From NCBI GenBank assembly GCA_000969725.1, contig JXSR01S064557.1: a DNA stretch of 64,000 nucleotides. One strand, 5' to 3'. The stretch's first letter is position 1. Every line of letters starts with the position of its first letter. The position numbers and the translations under genes are program-made. Shown piece after piece: positions 36,617 through 49,310 of this stretch. Under the pieces are notes generated by a model. The model did not search any database and was not told where the DNA came from. It saw nothing but the letters and a program-made list of their open reading frames with translations. The DNA comes from Ophiothrix spiculata. Its lineage: Eukaryota; Echinodermata; Ophiuroidea; Amphilepidida; Ophiotrichidae.

Positions 36617-37222
36617 CCCTCGTCCACCTAACGTATTTTCTACTACGTCGTTACCTAAGGGTAACCCCCCCTGTGGTGAAAATGAAATTGACGTGCCAAA
36701 CGTGTGGTTTATTTTATACCATAGTATAGGGTTGGGTCTCCTCTTTCTATTGATACCAAAATCATGAAAATCGGTCAAGGCGTTACGTAATTATGACGTC
36801 ATAAAGTACTTTAGGCCGAAATCTGAATTTCGGCGAAAATTCAAAACAATTCAAAAAATCGCTATAAAAGTTCTAAATATCGGATTGTCATCGGGTTTTT
36901 TGCTAATGAATAAAGAAAATGGTAGTTTTAACATGTTCTGTAAGTTTCAGCTTGTTAGCACGCAGATATTTTTCAAAATGGCGACTTTATATATAGGGGG
37001 GGGGGATGTGGTTAACACCCCCCTACCCAAAGACTTTGACGGCTTACCCTACCCCCACCTAAGGTGGTATCCCCGACTTTTTTTTCATCAAAATGACCGC
37101 AAAGGATGTAAAAACAATTACTTAAATGCCACTTTGTTTTGCGTTTTTGAGCAATCGCCGACGATCCGTTAAGGGTTGGGGGTTGGTAACCACCCACCCC
37201 CACCCCCTTAGGTGGACGAGGG
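36617..37222. mobile_element. piggyBac/Kolobok-like element, TTAA target (unit 2 only)
   Basis: The ends CCCTCGTCCACCTAACG and TTAGGTGGACGAGGG are inverse. TTAA flanks both sides (36613-36616 and 37223-37226) and occurs once in unit 1 (10823-10826). A TTAA target is characteristic of piggyBac and Kolobok. It is 606 bp and non-coding, with C-rich and G-rich subterminal stretches (TAACCCCCC left, GGTAACCACC right). A related decayed segment lies at 62205-62375. Confidence 0.9.
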
Positions 37223-37498
37223 TTAACATGTTATGTAGTTCAACTTGATTTGTGAAAAGTTTTCTTATTTTCATGTTACAGAAAATCACAAATCGCTGGT
37301 TAAAGTTTCTAAAGTTCTGAACTCAAAAACAATATAACAATAATGAGATCTCCTCCTTGCTATGTTACAACGTGACAGCCATTTTGTTACTGAATGAAGA
37401 AGACTGCTTTCTATTCATGTTAATACCTTGTTTGCGTTGAGTTTTGGGAGGGACATTCTAATGTGGCTGCGTATGTCAGTGAACGACGGTCTCGATTA

Positions 37499-38574
37499 CA
37501 GTGTGTCCCAGAATGAAGTTATCAAGATTTTAATGCCTCATAATTCAAAAACTAAAATACCCCAGACACTGAAAGTTGCTTACTATCATGCCTGATGTCT
37601 TTTCTTGCTTTGGTGCAAAGATAAAGAAAATCCATGCATTAATTATCTAGAAGTGAGCATTTGAAGCTCCAGAGGGGTTTGGACACTTTTCCCAGTTTGG
37701 AGAGGTTTTAAAAATCCAGCGGTAATTTGCAGCGGAAGTATATAAGCTTGGATGTCATTTTTACCCAACATTTCTGTTTTGTTTCGCATGTTGCCTCTCC
37801 TTGATGATGCCTTGGAGTCTTAATAAAGGTTCAGCAGAATGTTATAAGTCAGCTTCTACCTTGGCATCCACACGCTTCTTTTTTGTTTTGTTTTTCAATT
37901 CCTTCTTTCATATCTGATACCATAGGCTACTTATTTTCTGACATTTTTCAGATGGGCTACTTATGCAAGGGAAATACCTGGCTCCTGGAAATGTTAAATA
38001 AATCTCTCCATTGTTTCAATGATATCTGTACTTTCCAGGTATTGGTCAATCATGATACTCTTTTCTAAAATTGACCAATGAGGTGTTATTTTTGCTTTGA
38101 ATGACCTTATTCCTACAACCACTGCTACCAGTTAAACAGCCCTTTAGCGTATTTTCAAAATTGCCCACTGAATGATTTTCCAAAACAATTAGCTAATAAA
38201 AATTTTTGAATGATTTTAAACATGAAAAAGAACCAGATTTAGGTTAATTATAATCTTGAAAACAAAAAACACTTATAATATTAGACAAATATTATCACGA
38301 CTGTCTGTAAAGATGACGTTCTTCTTTGAATGGTTATGCTACAAATCTCCGTGGAATTTGTATATACAACTTTCGAAAACTGGGAAAAATGTCCAAACCC
38401 CAATAGAGCTTCAAATGCACATTTCTAGAAAACTAATGCTTGGATTTTCTTCATTTTTGCACCACAGTAAGTCAAGACATTAGGCATGATTGTCATTAAG
38501 TTTCATTGACTGAAAATTTAGTTTTTGAATTGTGTGGCGTTGAAATCTTGATAACTTCATTCTGGGACACACTG
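37499..38574. mobile_element. Mariner-type non-autonomous element (unit 2 only)
   Basis: CAGTGTGTCCCAGAATGAAG at the left is exactly inverse at the right, and similarity continues inward about 230 bp per arm (for example GCATTTGAAGCTC in both arms). TA flanks both ends (37497-37498 and 38575-38576), and unit 1 has one TA at about 11107 in CTCGATTAGATTATAATG. It is 1076 bp with no transposase. Confidence 0.9.
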
Positions 38575-39184
38575 TAGATTATAATGTGTGAACGGACCTT
38601 AAGATACACATGTTTTTATAGCATTAATGATGTCATGTTTAAAATGTCCTATACGCAATGGTATTATAAATAGGAGAGATAACTAAATAGTGTATGTAAA
38701 TTGTTTATTCTAAAACTACTTGATGCTACTTGTGACTTCCTTTACTCCTACTTGGTGCACTTGAACTTCAAGTCTGTATCTTAGAATTTAAGATACAGAC
38801 TTAATTTTATTAATGCATCATCTAGTATTACCTTTGTTTAATATACTTACACTCTATTTCTTGTATTATTCATGATTGGTCAGTAATACAAGAAGACAAG
38901 TAGAACGTTTATATCCAATGACGTATAATTTGTTGTCTGTTGATTCAGTAAATTGTATTAGCAGGATAATTGAGTGAATCAAATTACGTCACAATAAGTT
39001 TGATATCTTAGATACCGTATTAGACCGGTAACCATCACCCTTGTCAAAAAAAAACAAAACAAAAAAACCCAAAACAAACCAAACAAACAAACTGAGGACA
39101 AATTATAACCAGCACTTTTATTGAATGAATTTGAACAATCTTACATATACATGATGTCCAAAAATTAACTACACATTTTTAAAT

Positions 39185-39990
39185 TTTGCCGAAACGCCGG
39201 TGTGAAATCGGGATAACACAGGGGAATGATTGCGATGCCCGGTCGGTCACCGGTCGGTTACCGGTGGTTATGTGACTATAAGTGAAGACATCATATAAAA
39301 GCCGCAATAAAATTCTTACGGCATGCTTCCGGTGTCTCTACGGCCGGTGTCGGTTGCATAATTTTACCCGGTATGACGCCGTACCACGTCGGGATACCCT
39401 GGTCACATAACCTTGCGGCTACGAGGTTACGATGTGTTTACGGCGTCATACCTGGTAGAATCAGTGCCGTATGAAGGCATGCAAGCCAAGGGGGGCAAAC
39501 ACATCTACCGTCCCGAAATTCATGTTTCGTCCCGATGTATATACCGTCAATTTGTTTGTAATGCGCGCGTATTTTGCTATTTTCAGCCAAAAATCGATAT
39601 AAAACCTTGATATTCGTGCTAAAATTGGCTTATTTTGACTAAAAGTTTGCGGGACAGTAATATTGGGACGATATTTTGATATTTGTCCCGTCAGCGTCCC
39701 GGGGGGGGGGGGGGGCGGGTCCCCCCGCTTCCCCCCCCCCTCGCTTCGTAGGGCCCTGGGTAGAATTCAGCGGACACCTATCGGACTCAGGCCAGCGACT
39801 GACCGGTGTCAGGACGGTGTCCTTTAGCCGCAGAGAAGCCGGAAGCATGTCGCAAGAATTTAATCTGAGTTAAAACCTTGCGGCTTGTATACGATGTCTT
39901 CAGTTATGGTCTAATAACGACTGGCATCCGACCGGTGTTCGGCCGGGCATCGCAAGAGTTCGCAAGCATTCATCGGTGTCATACCACAAC
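39185..39990. repeat. CpG-rich palindrome, two family arms joined (unit 2)
   Basis: This is the copy of 12055-12515. The junction is fuller here: GACGCCGTACCACGTCGGGA is followed by ATACCCTGGTCACATAACC, the terminal sequence of the family, so two adjacent elements are visible. A hAT-like MITE (39462-39758) sits inside the second arm. TATAAAAGCCGC lies at about 39296. Confidence 0.7.
39462..39758. mobile_element. hAT-like MITE with 8 bp TSD (unit 2 only)
   Basis: The ends are CAGTGCCGTATGAAGGCA and CGCTTCGTAGGGCCCTG, inverse with mismatches. The TSD GGTAGAAT is at 39454-39461 and 39759-39766. Unit 1 has the site once (near 12296) without the element. It is 297 bp, with long G and C runs near the right end that could trouble sequencing. 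Confidence 0.8.
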
Positions 39991-41172
39991 TAGTTTCAAC
40001 AATGTTCAAAGGTCAAAATGTTTATGACAAGTTCCGTACGTTGTGAAAACGGTGGTGAATAACAATAATGATTAATTTGTTGTTTATGCGTAACACCATA
40101 ATTGCATGGGTAATAACAAATAAACCAAAGATATTGGATCAGGTCAATTATCGAGATAATGCATATTTGATCACCCTCTATACCAAAAATGCAGCAAAAT
40201 GGTCATAGCAGAAACTTGAGTGTTACTTGTGTCTCAAGTATTGTCATACTTCTAACTATTGCTAAGACATATAAATAACTCAGTCAACAAATATATCTAA
40301 ATATCTACAATCCTTTTGAAATGTATTTAATTTTAATCACCCAGTTCTATTTACTTATTGGGAGCCATTGCAAGAGTTGTATTTTGTCAAATAAAGTAAG
40401 GTAAGTCGACATTGATACTGAAAATAGAAAAAAATATGTGATGGATTAAGTTGATATCGGTAACCACCGGGCAGAATTCAAGTGGATTGCATGAATAATC
40501 ATCAATAATTGTCTAAAATAAAGCGTGACAGTCAGATTGAAGCATTTTTGGAGCCACTTTCCTCGCTGGATTTAATGGCACTGCGCAGTAGTGTGAAAAA
40601 CGTGATTGTAATTTTAAAAGTCATAAATAACAGCAGTGATGAAGTTGTGGAAATAGAACTCATTTTATCATAGCTCAATATGAGGCTGTGTGTATAACTA
40701 CATGTATACGTTAGGCAATAAAATACAAGATATGAAATAGTTTTAAACTAACACATAAGTCACCAGTCAATACATATTTCTAAATCTCTTTATCATTGTT
40801 TATGTAAAACGCACAGTTTTCTCCGTAGTTTCCACGAATAATGATTCAGTATAAAATAAATAACCAATTATTGCGATAAAATGCCTTCGGTATATTAAGG
40901 TCAATGAGACTGTTGACTACTTACATTTGTGCCCATTTGGAATCAATTTGCACTTGCTTATTTGGCATTTGAAAAAAGTCGCTGTTGATGAAGAAAGTGA
41001 AATCTAATGGGTTTACTTTAACTGGCGGCATAAAATCTATGCAACTACCGAATATGAAACATTTGTATACTAGATTATAATTAAACGGACTCTTCTGTTA
41101 TGAAATTTTTCAACGATTACAAAATATAAGGCAAATCTGATGAATTCAATAAAAATATAAAATAATACAATA

Positions 41173-41858
41173 CAGTTTGTCTCAATAAAAATTGTGCAAG
41201 TAGAAAAGCTCCCTCTGTGGACAAATAAAATGCTAGTTTGATATAATGGTATATCATTGTAAAGGAAAAACAGACCATTTTAATATGAAGTTAATCCATG
41301 TTATTGACATTAACTGGCATACGTGCGGTTATGTAGCATCAGGGAACAGTCTCTTGTTCCCCCACCTATACTAAATTGAGTAAAATCTGAGGGTATGTTA
41401 CGGAGTTGTAATGTCATCAATCAAGATGATAAATAATTCTGCATAATGACAATTTCCACGATCTCCTGTTCTTTTACACAATCAATATGTAAAATGCTGT
41501 TTTCGTTACAAATAAGACTTAACAAAGGTAACACAACATGAAGTAATATTTACATTTTTTATGTTTTACTTAAACAAAGGACAAACATAATTTCAAAATA
41601 AACTAATGATCTCCTTGGTTTTCATGCATGGCTTTCTTTCTTGATTAAAGTGTCACAATTGTGATTTTTTACTTTTATAATTAAGCGTATCTCGAGATTC
41701 AAATAAGTAAATTGATCAGAATAAACGGCATTTGAAAGCTTGGAGTTTTTCTACAAGTTACAATAATGTACCATTTTTTAAAACTATTTTTTTGGTTTTG
41801 CCACGGAGGGCGCTTTTCAACTTTTTTTACATTATTTTTTATTGGGACATGCACACTG
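41173..41858. mobile_element. Mariner-type MITE, uninterrupted (unit 2)
   Basis: This is the orthologous copy of the element at 15721-17302. It starts CAGTTTGTCTCAATAAAAAT and ends GGGACATGCACACTG, flanked by TA. It lacks the nested hAT insertion, so it preserves that element's empty target (ATAAAAAT, about 41185-41192). Confidence 0.85.
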
Positions 41859-43699
41859 TATATGATCCAAAATTTTCAAATAGAGGTATACAATTTTACC
41901 GCTTAGTTATGTTGCAGTGTATAAACGTGATTTTGATTTTGAAATTCGTAATAAAATATGTATGCAACAGCAACGTTGTGTTCAAAAAATGTAAAAGGAT
42001 ACGGGATTGTTGATTCTCGAGAGGACGACACCTTAATGTTTACAACCCGTGCTTTTGGCTAATTGTTTCAATAGCTTTCCTGTTTTTGCCCTGATTTGTA
42101 TTCTGAAGTATTGATATATACGCCTACATGTGGTCTGATAAGTGGACTAAGTATCCTCCCTTGTGTGATATGGATTGCCCAGTATGCCTGAAGATATAAA
42201 GCAAACATCAACAAAGTAACTAGTGTTAACACTGCTGCTTACTGTATACCTGTACAATTTTAAATGCTTATTTCATTTAGAATTTCGAAAATGTAACAAT
42301 TTTCTTTCAATTAAAACACAGGCTTTTAATTTTATTCAAAAAGATATATTTTAAAATAGCATTTAAATTTTTCATTTATGTCACGTGTTTTATTTAAAGA
42401 GAAAGGAGTTTTCATTCGGAGTGAAACTAGTCAATCTTAATTGCATCGCACTAAATATATATTGCCCGACTGATTAGTCAGTCTCGTCGAACATAAAATT
42501 ATGTTGCGAACTAACATCCACTGAAATATAGCGCCTAAAAAACGGGGTGAGTCAATGATGTTGGCAAATAAGACAAAGGCAGATCTGTGTTTGAATTGAC
42601 CTAAAAAGATAAAGATAAATAGAGCCATTTAGGATTTGTAAGAAAAAGTAATAATTCAATTTCGGTACAAATCCAAATCAACACATCAGGACTCGATAAT
42701 TTACGGGACCGTTGCTGCTGTGTGACGTGTTATTAGAATTTATAGGGATTTAAATTACTACACTTACACGTACTACCATGAGTGAAATGTTAATCTTACT
42801 GAGTACGACAATGTTCTGAAATGAAGTTATTTGCCCTTCCATTCTTATGTCATTGATTGTTCTTGTAATCTACTGAGATTATAAAATCGTGCTCAAGCAA
42901 TAGACTCACGCATTATGTCGTGACTTGTCGTTTAATAGCACTGCAAATATTGGTCTTGAATTTTCTTTCCTTGACGCCAATTTGAAAATAGCACATAAGG
43001 CTTCTCTGGAGATTTGTCTAGCCACCGTAACCTTTTCTACCTGATGGATATAACAATTATCTTAATTAAGTTACGAGCAAGTCAACTTTGTTATATACAT
43101 CTTACGTAAAGTTTATTCATGTTATTAATGTACAGTGTGTAAGAAAAAGTCAATCTCTTGAAGGAAATGAAAGGTAAAAGAAAATTTCAAATCTTAAGGT
43201 TTGAAAAGAGATTTTCCTTAAGAAAAACAGGAAGTGCCCTTTTATTATTATAGGTTGAAGATATAATTGCCGACAGTCAACTATTGTGTTTCCTGTATTC
43301 ACGCTTATATTGAAGAGTATTCACAACCAATGCAAACTGACACTGGGCTTTAATTGATATAAATGAAAGACGGAAAACCTTTCACGGGCAGCTAAAAGCA
43401 TTGGACAAGGACTGTTCTCAAAAAATGCGATCCCTGTTGGTGTTTCGATAATCAAATTAGGGATATTGACATTTGACCTTTCACATTTTATTAGCAGGGA
43501 TTTCACTTAGCTTATATACATTTGATGTAAGCCACTGTTAGATTGACTTTATCGCTTTAAAAGATAACAGTCACGTAATTATTAAAAATCAAAATTGAAA
43601 TATAATGTTTTATATAGGTAGACTTCCTTGTCTAAAAAAGTGAAAAGCTAACAAATATATCATAAAAGGTGTCCAAAAAGTCCCTTCAAACTTGAAAAC

Positions 43700-43870
43700 A
43701 GATTAAAATGAATGCTAAAAATCACAATGCAAAATCAAATACACATTTAAAAACTAGAAGAGTAAGCATTTTTACCCATGCATGTAGTGCAAATTGTTTT
43801 CCAATATAACATGAAAACTAAAAATCACAATGCCAAATCAAATATAAATTTAAAAACTGGAAGCCTAGGC
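43700..43870 (+). repeat. Short tandem duplication at the unit 2/3 junction
   Basis: GCTAAAAATCACAATGC...AAATC...ACATTTAAAAACT (43713-43755) recurs at 43811-43858. The spaced copy suggests slippage or local duplication near the tandem breakpoint. Upstream GGTGTCCAAAAAGTCCC (43671, also 19471) resembles a worn mariner-type end. Confidence 0.5.
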
Positions 43871-44462
43871 AATTTTAATACAATTAAGATAATTTTTATT
43901 ACTATCTGAACATTTATGTCAAATATTATTTATCTAAACTATCAGTTGAATATGTTCCGTCATTAGGCACAGAGTCCTTGTAGTACTAAAAAAATCCTAC
44001 TTTGTAAATTTGATGTCTAAGTAACAACATAATTTTGCAAATTTCCCCTACCTTTCTACACTATTCAAGCGGCTAATGGCGTCAATTGGAGTTTTAGGCG
44101 TTAACTTCAGTCGTGTTGAACATAAGTCAGATCGATTCTACGGCTACAAAAGAGTATTATAAAAGAGTGTCTGGTGAAGACTATGCAACCCACTCTGAAC
44201 TGTGTGTATAGTGTGGAACGATTGCCAGACTATTACATAATCACTTCTACAGCGAACAATAGGGAATCTAAAGAGGTAAGTCACCAAGACTTTAGTCTGC
44301 ACCTATTTGCAAATTTACGTCCGCTATACAGGTCAATAACGAGCGTATGTATGGTATTGACATAATAACTTTTATATTTGAAAGTAAGATACAGGGTTGT
44401 ATATATTCTGTATGTTGCATTTGTAGTAGGTCCCAAATGACCCATACTTCAAAACCTTTTAA

Positions 44463-44952
44463 GGGGTGTAAGCACCTCACTCAATGTTACATTTTTGCAA
44501 ATTTATTTTGTATCATAACTTTTTGAGAAAATCACGAAAAACACACTTTTTGGCCATTTGGGCTTCCAACCAAGCTAGAAATAACATTTTTTTAAAAAAA
44601 TGACCTAGGAATGAAAATTTTAAACTTTTAAATTTTTAAATTTTAAATTTAATTTTCATGCCAAATAAGGTCAAAAAAGACGCAATATGCGAGTGGGTGT
44701 TTAAAATTAAAATTCCCATTCCTAGGTCATTTTTTTTAAAACATGTTATTTTTAGCTTGGTTGGAAAATGTGTTTTTCGTGATTTTCTCAAAAAATGTGA
44801 TATTTGGTCAAAAATCAACATCACCATCGTGTTCCTTGTGAAAATTCCTTTCGGGAAATGTATACTTTTATTAACTTTAAGCACTTTGTTAAAAAGTTAT
44901 GGTACAAAATAAATTTGCAAAAATGTAACATTGAGTGAGGTGCTTACACCCC
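44463..44952. mobile_element. TTAA-flanked element with ~75 bp TIRs
   Basis: GGGGTGTAAGCACCTCACTC plus AATGTTACATTTTTGC at the left is exactly inverse at the right, and matching runs about 75 bp, continuing inward with mismatches (CCTAGGAATG arms). TTAA flanks both ends (44459-44462 and 44953-44956). It is 490 bp and non-coding. A TTAA target implies piggyBac or Kolobok type. A related element starts at 63626. Confidence 0.85.
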
Positions 44953-44956
44953 TTAA

Positions 44957-45335
44957 GATATCATATACCGCCAAGAACCATTCCACGTTAACCACAACCC
45001 TATTTTTTGCAAATTGAGGGGCGTTGAAGAAACATTTTGTGCTTTTCTTCCAAGCATTCTCTTGGCGCAGTCAAGCGTGATCAAGACATTCAAGCACATG
45101 CTTATCCCTCTATTACAGATAAAATCAAATTTGACCCCAAATTAACCCATAATTGTTGTTGCCCCCCTTACCAGTACATGAGAAAATTAATAACATTCGA
45201 AGTTCCATTTCACACCCAACAAGATAACCTATTAAATTTGACCAAAAGCAGCATAAGTTTCCAGATATTTTCATCATAAGATTTACATAAAAAAGTGGTT
45301 GAAATAGTTTTATTCCAACTTTAGGAGCAACCGTG
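44957..45335. other. Stretch with an 80-codon open frame, not recognised
   Basis: An open frame of 80 codons (45037-45279, +) holds a CCCP and a short hydrophilic sequence with no known motif. There is no homologous frame in units 1 or 2 and no splice or promoter context. It is probably chance. Confidence 0.3.
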
Positions 45336-46336
45336 TATTATTAAATGCACGAAACGCATAGAATTTAATAGCATGCACAACATATAATTCTAAATTAGTA
45401 TGATTTGCTAATATGTTGCCAAAAAGCGATTCTTACAAGTGCTTGATATATGTAATTGGAACAGAAAAATGTCTTTATCATCCCATCTGATTTCACTAAT
45501 CAATTTACATACATAAACATATTGATGTAAGATGTAGTCTTTCAGCTGTAAGTAAGTCTAAGGAGAATAAACAGTCATATTCATGTCAGGCTTTTACTAC
45601 ACATAGTGTCGCTTACTAGTCATGAGTATATACCAATAATTATAGAATATAGCAATTTATTGAAAGCCTCTGAAACCTTTTCAAAAAACAAGTCAACAGA
45701 ATAAAAGAAATAGACACCACAATCTGCGGTAACTAGGTGGGTAGTTAGAGCTTGATTAACCAAATATAAGCGAAACACTTTCAAAATCTGGTGATTTAGA
45801 GTGAGCCATACCTCCCTGATTTGAATTTCTATGTCTCAATCCAAAAATCTAAGTAGTTCGCGTATACGATAGGGTCAGGGGTAAAATGATTTCGAGGCAT
45901 CTTTTGAGGGTCCGGGTCCCCGAGTACATGATTTTGGGCCATAGAGCAAGCTAAGTTATCTCTAAACGGAAGAAAAATAGGTCGGCTGGCATTTTCAAAT
46001 CTGCCCTTTTCAATTGATTTTTTTCATTTCTTATCATACATGTAGATATAAGAAAGACTTAGTATGCTCATAATAAAATTGCAAACTGTGTTACGGTTGA
46101 ATGAGCAAATCACGGACAATATTCACTCACGGGGAACTTGAAATCGGACCGGACAATATCATTGCTGGTACTTTGACTGAGTGCAACCGATATTTAAACA
46201 TCATAAATCGCACGTGTTCTGATTTCCCAGCAGACGTTTATATTTGTTATTATATACCGCATTAATAAATTTAACAGAGTTGATTGGATGAAACCCGATC
46301 ACATTATTTCAAATAGCTTTAACCAGATTAATGAAA

Positions 46337-46430
46337 ACCCTATATAGTACTTTTGAAAGTACTATATGGCGCTAAATAGTACTTTTGAAAGTACTATTTA
46401 GCATTTTTGGAAATACTATATAGCGCTTAC
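46337..46430. repeat. Repeated small hairpins
   Basis: AGTACTTTTGAAAGTACT occurs twice (46345-46362 and 46378-46395), each extended by flanking complementary bases (TATAT/ATATG and TAAAT/ATTTA). A third arm, AATACTATATAGCGC, follows. It may be the core of a palindromic MITE; the right side is close to an assembly gap. Confidence 0.6.
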
Positions 46431-46499
46431 TGCATTTACCTTATACGCGAAGCAGCTTTCACGCACGAATTTACGCACTCATTAAACTTATACGCGCAA

Positions 46500-46689
46500 N
46501 NNNNNNNNNNNNNNNNNNNNNNNNNNNNNNNNNNNNNNNNNNNNNNNNNNNNNNNNNNNNNNNNNNNNNNNNNNNNNNNNNNNNNNNNNNNNNNNNNNNN
46601 NNNNNNNNNNNNNNNNNNNNNNNNNNNNNNNNNNNNNNNNNNNNNNNNNNNNNNNNNNNNNNNNNNNNNNNNNNNNNNNNNNNNNNNNN
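46500..46689. other. Assembly gap (N)
   Basis: This is 190 undetermined bases. Sequence after the gap (46705 on) aligns with 6255 of unit 1. Confidence 0.95.
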
Positions 46690-46919
46690 TACTACTTATG
46701 ACAGAATTATTGACTCGGATTACCTAGGATGAAAAGATACAAGTAAGATTTGCATGTATACATGACACGGACAGTGACACTATAACAAAATAATTGGAAC
46801 ATAAATGTGGGACACGGAGACGCTTGTGGCAGGCACGAAGGAAAATTTAATGAATTCTCTTTAGAGTGGTTGTTCCTTACTGATTGTGCAAGACACAGGA
46901 GACGCATGTTCGAGAAAAA

Positions 46920-47855
46920 AACGAGAAGAACAAGGTTTTTCCTATAATTAAAATTTTACCTATGTTTTATTTAGAGCCTGTTGTATCTGTGTGTGTTAGG
47001 AGGTAATTTGCACACAGCTCATGTGAGAGTAAATATGTAAACTTAACTCATTAGCGGTGGAATATCCATTTCTATTCCTTTCTTCTTTTTTATATGTTTC
47101 CAAGCGCGTTGTATTTATGCACAGAAACATCATGCTGCAATAGTAGTGTGGTCTTAAGCCATGATACTGATTGTTTCGAGTAGGTTGTGAATTAAATTGC
47201 GGGATTTATTTAGTTTGAATGCTCTATGAACTCATTAACGATGTCATCGAGATATTGTTACAAGAAAGCTATCTTCCTGGGGACTAACTTTATGTTAATC
47301 TGCTCGAAGGATACCATAAAAACCTATTACCGAGGAACTTTTTTTAAAGTAACCTTAAAGTTGCCAATACGAATCCTGACAACTTGTCTTTATTTAATAT
47401 GTTGCTTTAGATATTATTTTAAACACCCGTATTTCTTTCTTAATGTGATTTACTTTTTTATCAGCTGACATTAAAGCAATCCGTTTGAAGCGTATTTGTA
47501 GTAAAAACATTCAAAACGTTTACTTCATCATTATATTGGAAAATTAACTTATGGGCAAATACCTTTTTATTTCAATACCCTACGGATATTTTTTCTTGAT
47601 TACAAGACGTTCATATAAATATGTGATATACGATCATGAAATACCACAAACATGTTAAGTTATCTACAATCATTAAAAAAAACCCATAATGTTCAATCCT
47701 ACAGCATCTCAATCCTATCCTATCCACTTTGTAACTTAAACCTCCATTCAACGCTGTTCAACTAAATGCAACTTAGTGTAATCCATATATTATATATGGT
47801 ATATACAGGTTCCTGTCATCTGTTTATTCAAAACTGGTGCGTGCCTAAAAGTTCA
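46920..47855. other. Unit 3 stretch without recognisable content
   Basis: There is no alignment to units 1 and 2 here, where those carry the inverted array and the CpG-rich element. It is AT-rich, with no TIR pair or exon found. Open frames such as 47226-47468 (+) are hydrophobic and match nothing. Confidence 0.45.
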
Positions 47856-49310
47856 TGGCTTGAAGTATTAAAATATAAACCAAATTTTTAATTATCATGT
47901 TATGTAGTTCAACTTGATTGATTGATTTATTTTCATGTTACAGAAAATCATTAATCGCTGGTGAAGGTTTTCTTTAGTTCAGAACTCAAAAACAATGTAA
48001 CAATAATGAGATCTTCTCCTTCCTATGGTACAATACAGCTATTTTGGTACTGAATGAAAAAGTAACTTTTCTATTTACGATACCTTGTCTTAAATGAGTT
48101 CTTGGAGGAAAATTCTGAGGTAGCTGTGTATGTCAATGAACGACGGTCTTGATCAGATAATAATATGTGTGAACGCACCTTAAGATGCACATGTTTTATA
48201 GCATTTATGATGTAAACTTTTCTTTAAGCAATGATATTATAAATAGTGTATATAACTAAATATTGTCTGTATGTTGTTAATTCTAAAACTACTTGATGCT
48301 ACTTGTGACTTCCTTTACTCCTACTCGGTGCACTTGAACTTCAAGTCTGTATCTGAAAACAGATTTCAAACTTAATCTCATTAATGCATCATCTAGTATT
48401 ACATTTGTTTAATATACTTACACTCCCTTTCTTGTATAAATAATGATTTGGTCAGTAATACAAGAAGACCAGAAGAACGTTTTAATCGAATGACGTATAA
48501 TTTGTTGTTAAGGGTAAAATCGACACATCCAGTTTGTTATCTTAGCAATTAGACTGGTAACCATCACCTAGGTCGAAAGATAAAAAAACAAAACAAAAGT
48601 AGACTTAGACCGGTCTCTGAAGAGACAGGAACCCTAACGATTGTCATATTTTGTGTCATATGACTTCTATATGCATAAATCATTATTTGTCAAAGGTACT
48701 CAAAGGAAAGTTCGTGTGACCTTTGATCGCTGGTCCAAGGCGAAACATTTGATACCTTAATCTTTGAAATTGAACAAAGTGAATAATTTAACCTTTCCAT
48801 TGACCTTTCTATTCATTCATTCATTCATCTCTGAATACAATAATACACACCACTCAAACACTTCCATTGGAACAACCGATACCGGTAGGATCTAGGTTTA
48901 ACATAGGAACACATTCAAAAAGTCAAAATCTGAAAGTTTAGGTTACCGCTGCAAATCCCATTTTGTGTTCTCATATTTAGTACAAGTAGCAGGATATGCC
49001 GTATGTCCACTCTGCAAGTGACCCTGATACCTCAAAGTAGTTTAACCAGAAAAATAGAAAGAAGTTTGTTTCTGGTATCGAAAGTAATACATACTTTTAC
49101 TCCTTATAGGAAAAGTTACCTCTAATTTTTTATATATATTTTGTATGAAATGTAATCAACTTGAAATCACTAGACCTTTGTGTTGCTAGACGAATTCCTT
49201 GGAAAATAATATATAGTTATTGTAACTTAATCTCTATTTTGTTTTACCGAATTGGCTTAATTAAATATGTATGTATCTTCTATCGTGTTTTAATAAAATT
49301 TGTTTCGTAA

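Larger units (their letters stand above)
19602..43800 (+). repeat. Tandem segmental duplication, unit 2
   Basis: This is a direct copy of unit 1, longer because of later insertions at 20177-22298, 25764-27027, 30393-32035, 33331-35070, 35570-35780, 36617-37222, 37499-38574 and 39462-39758. It lacks the stretch corresponding to 12915-13650 of unit 1. Unit 3 retains part of that stretch (51445-51530), so the loss is a deletion in unit 2. The left junction at 19602 joins the unit's tail directly to its head, as expected for a tandem duplication. Confidence 0.9.

Noticed and set aside
46407-46727. 106-codon open frame
   Set aside because: Most of it spans the run of N and has no sequence support.
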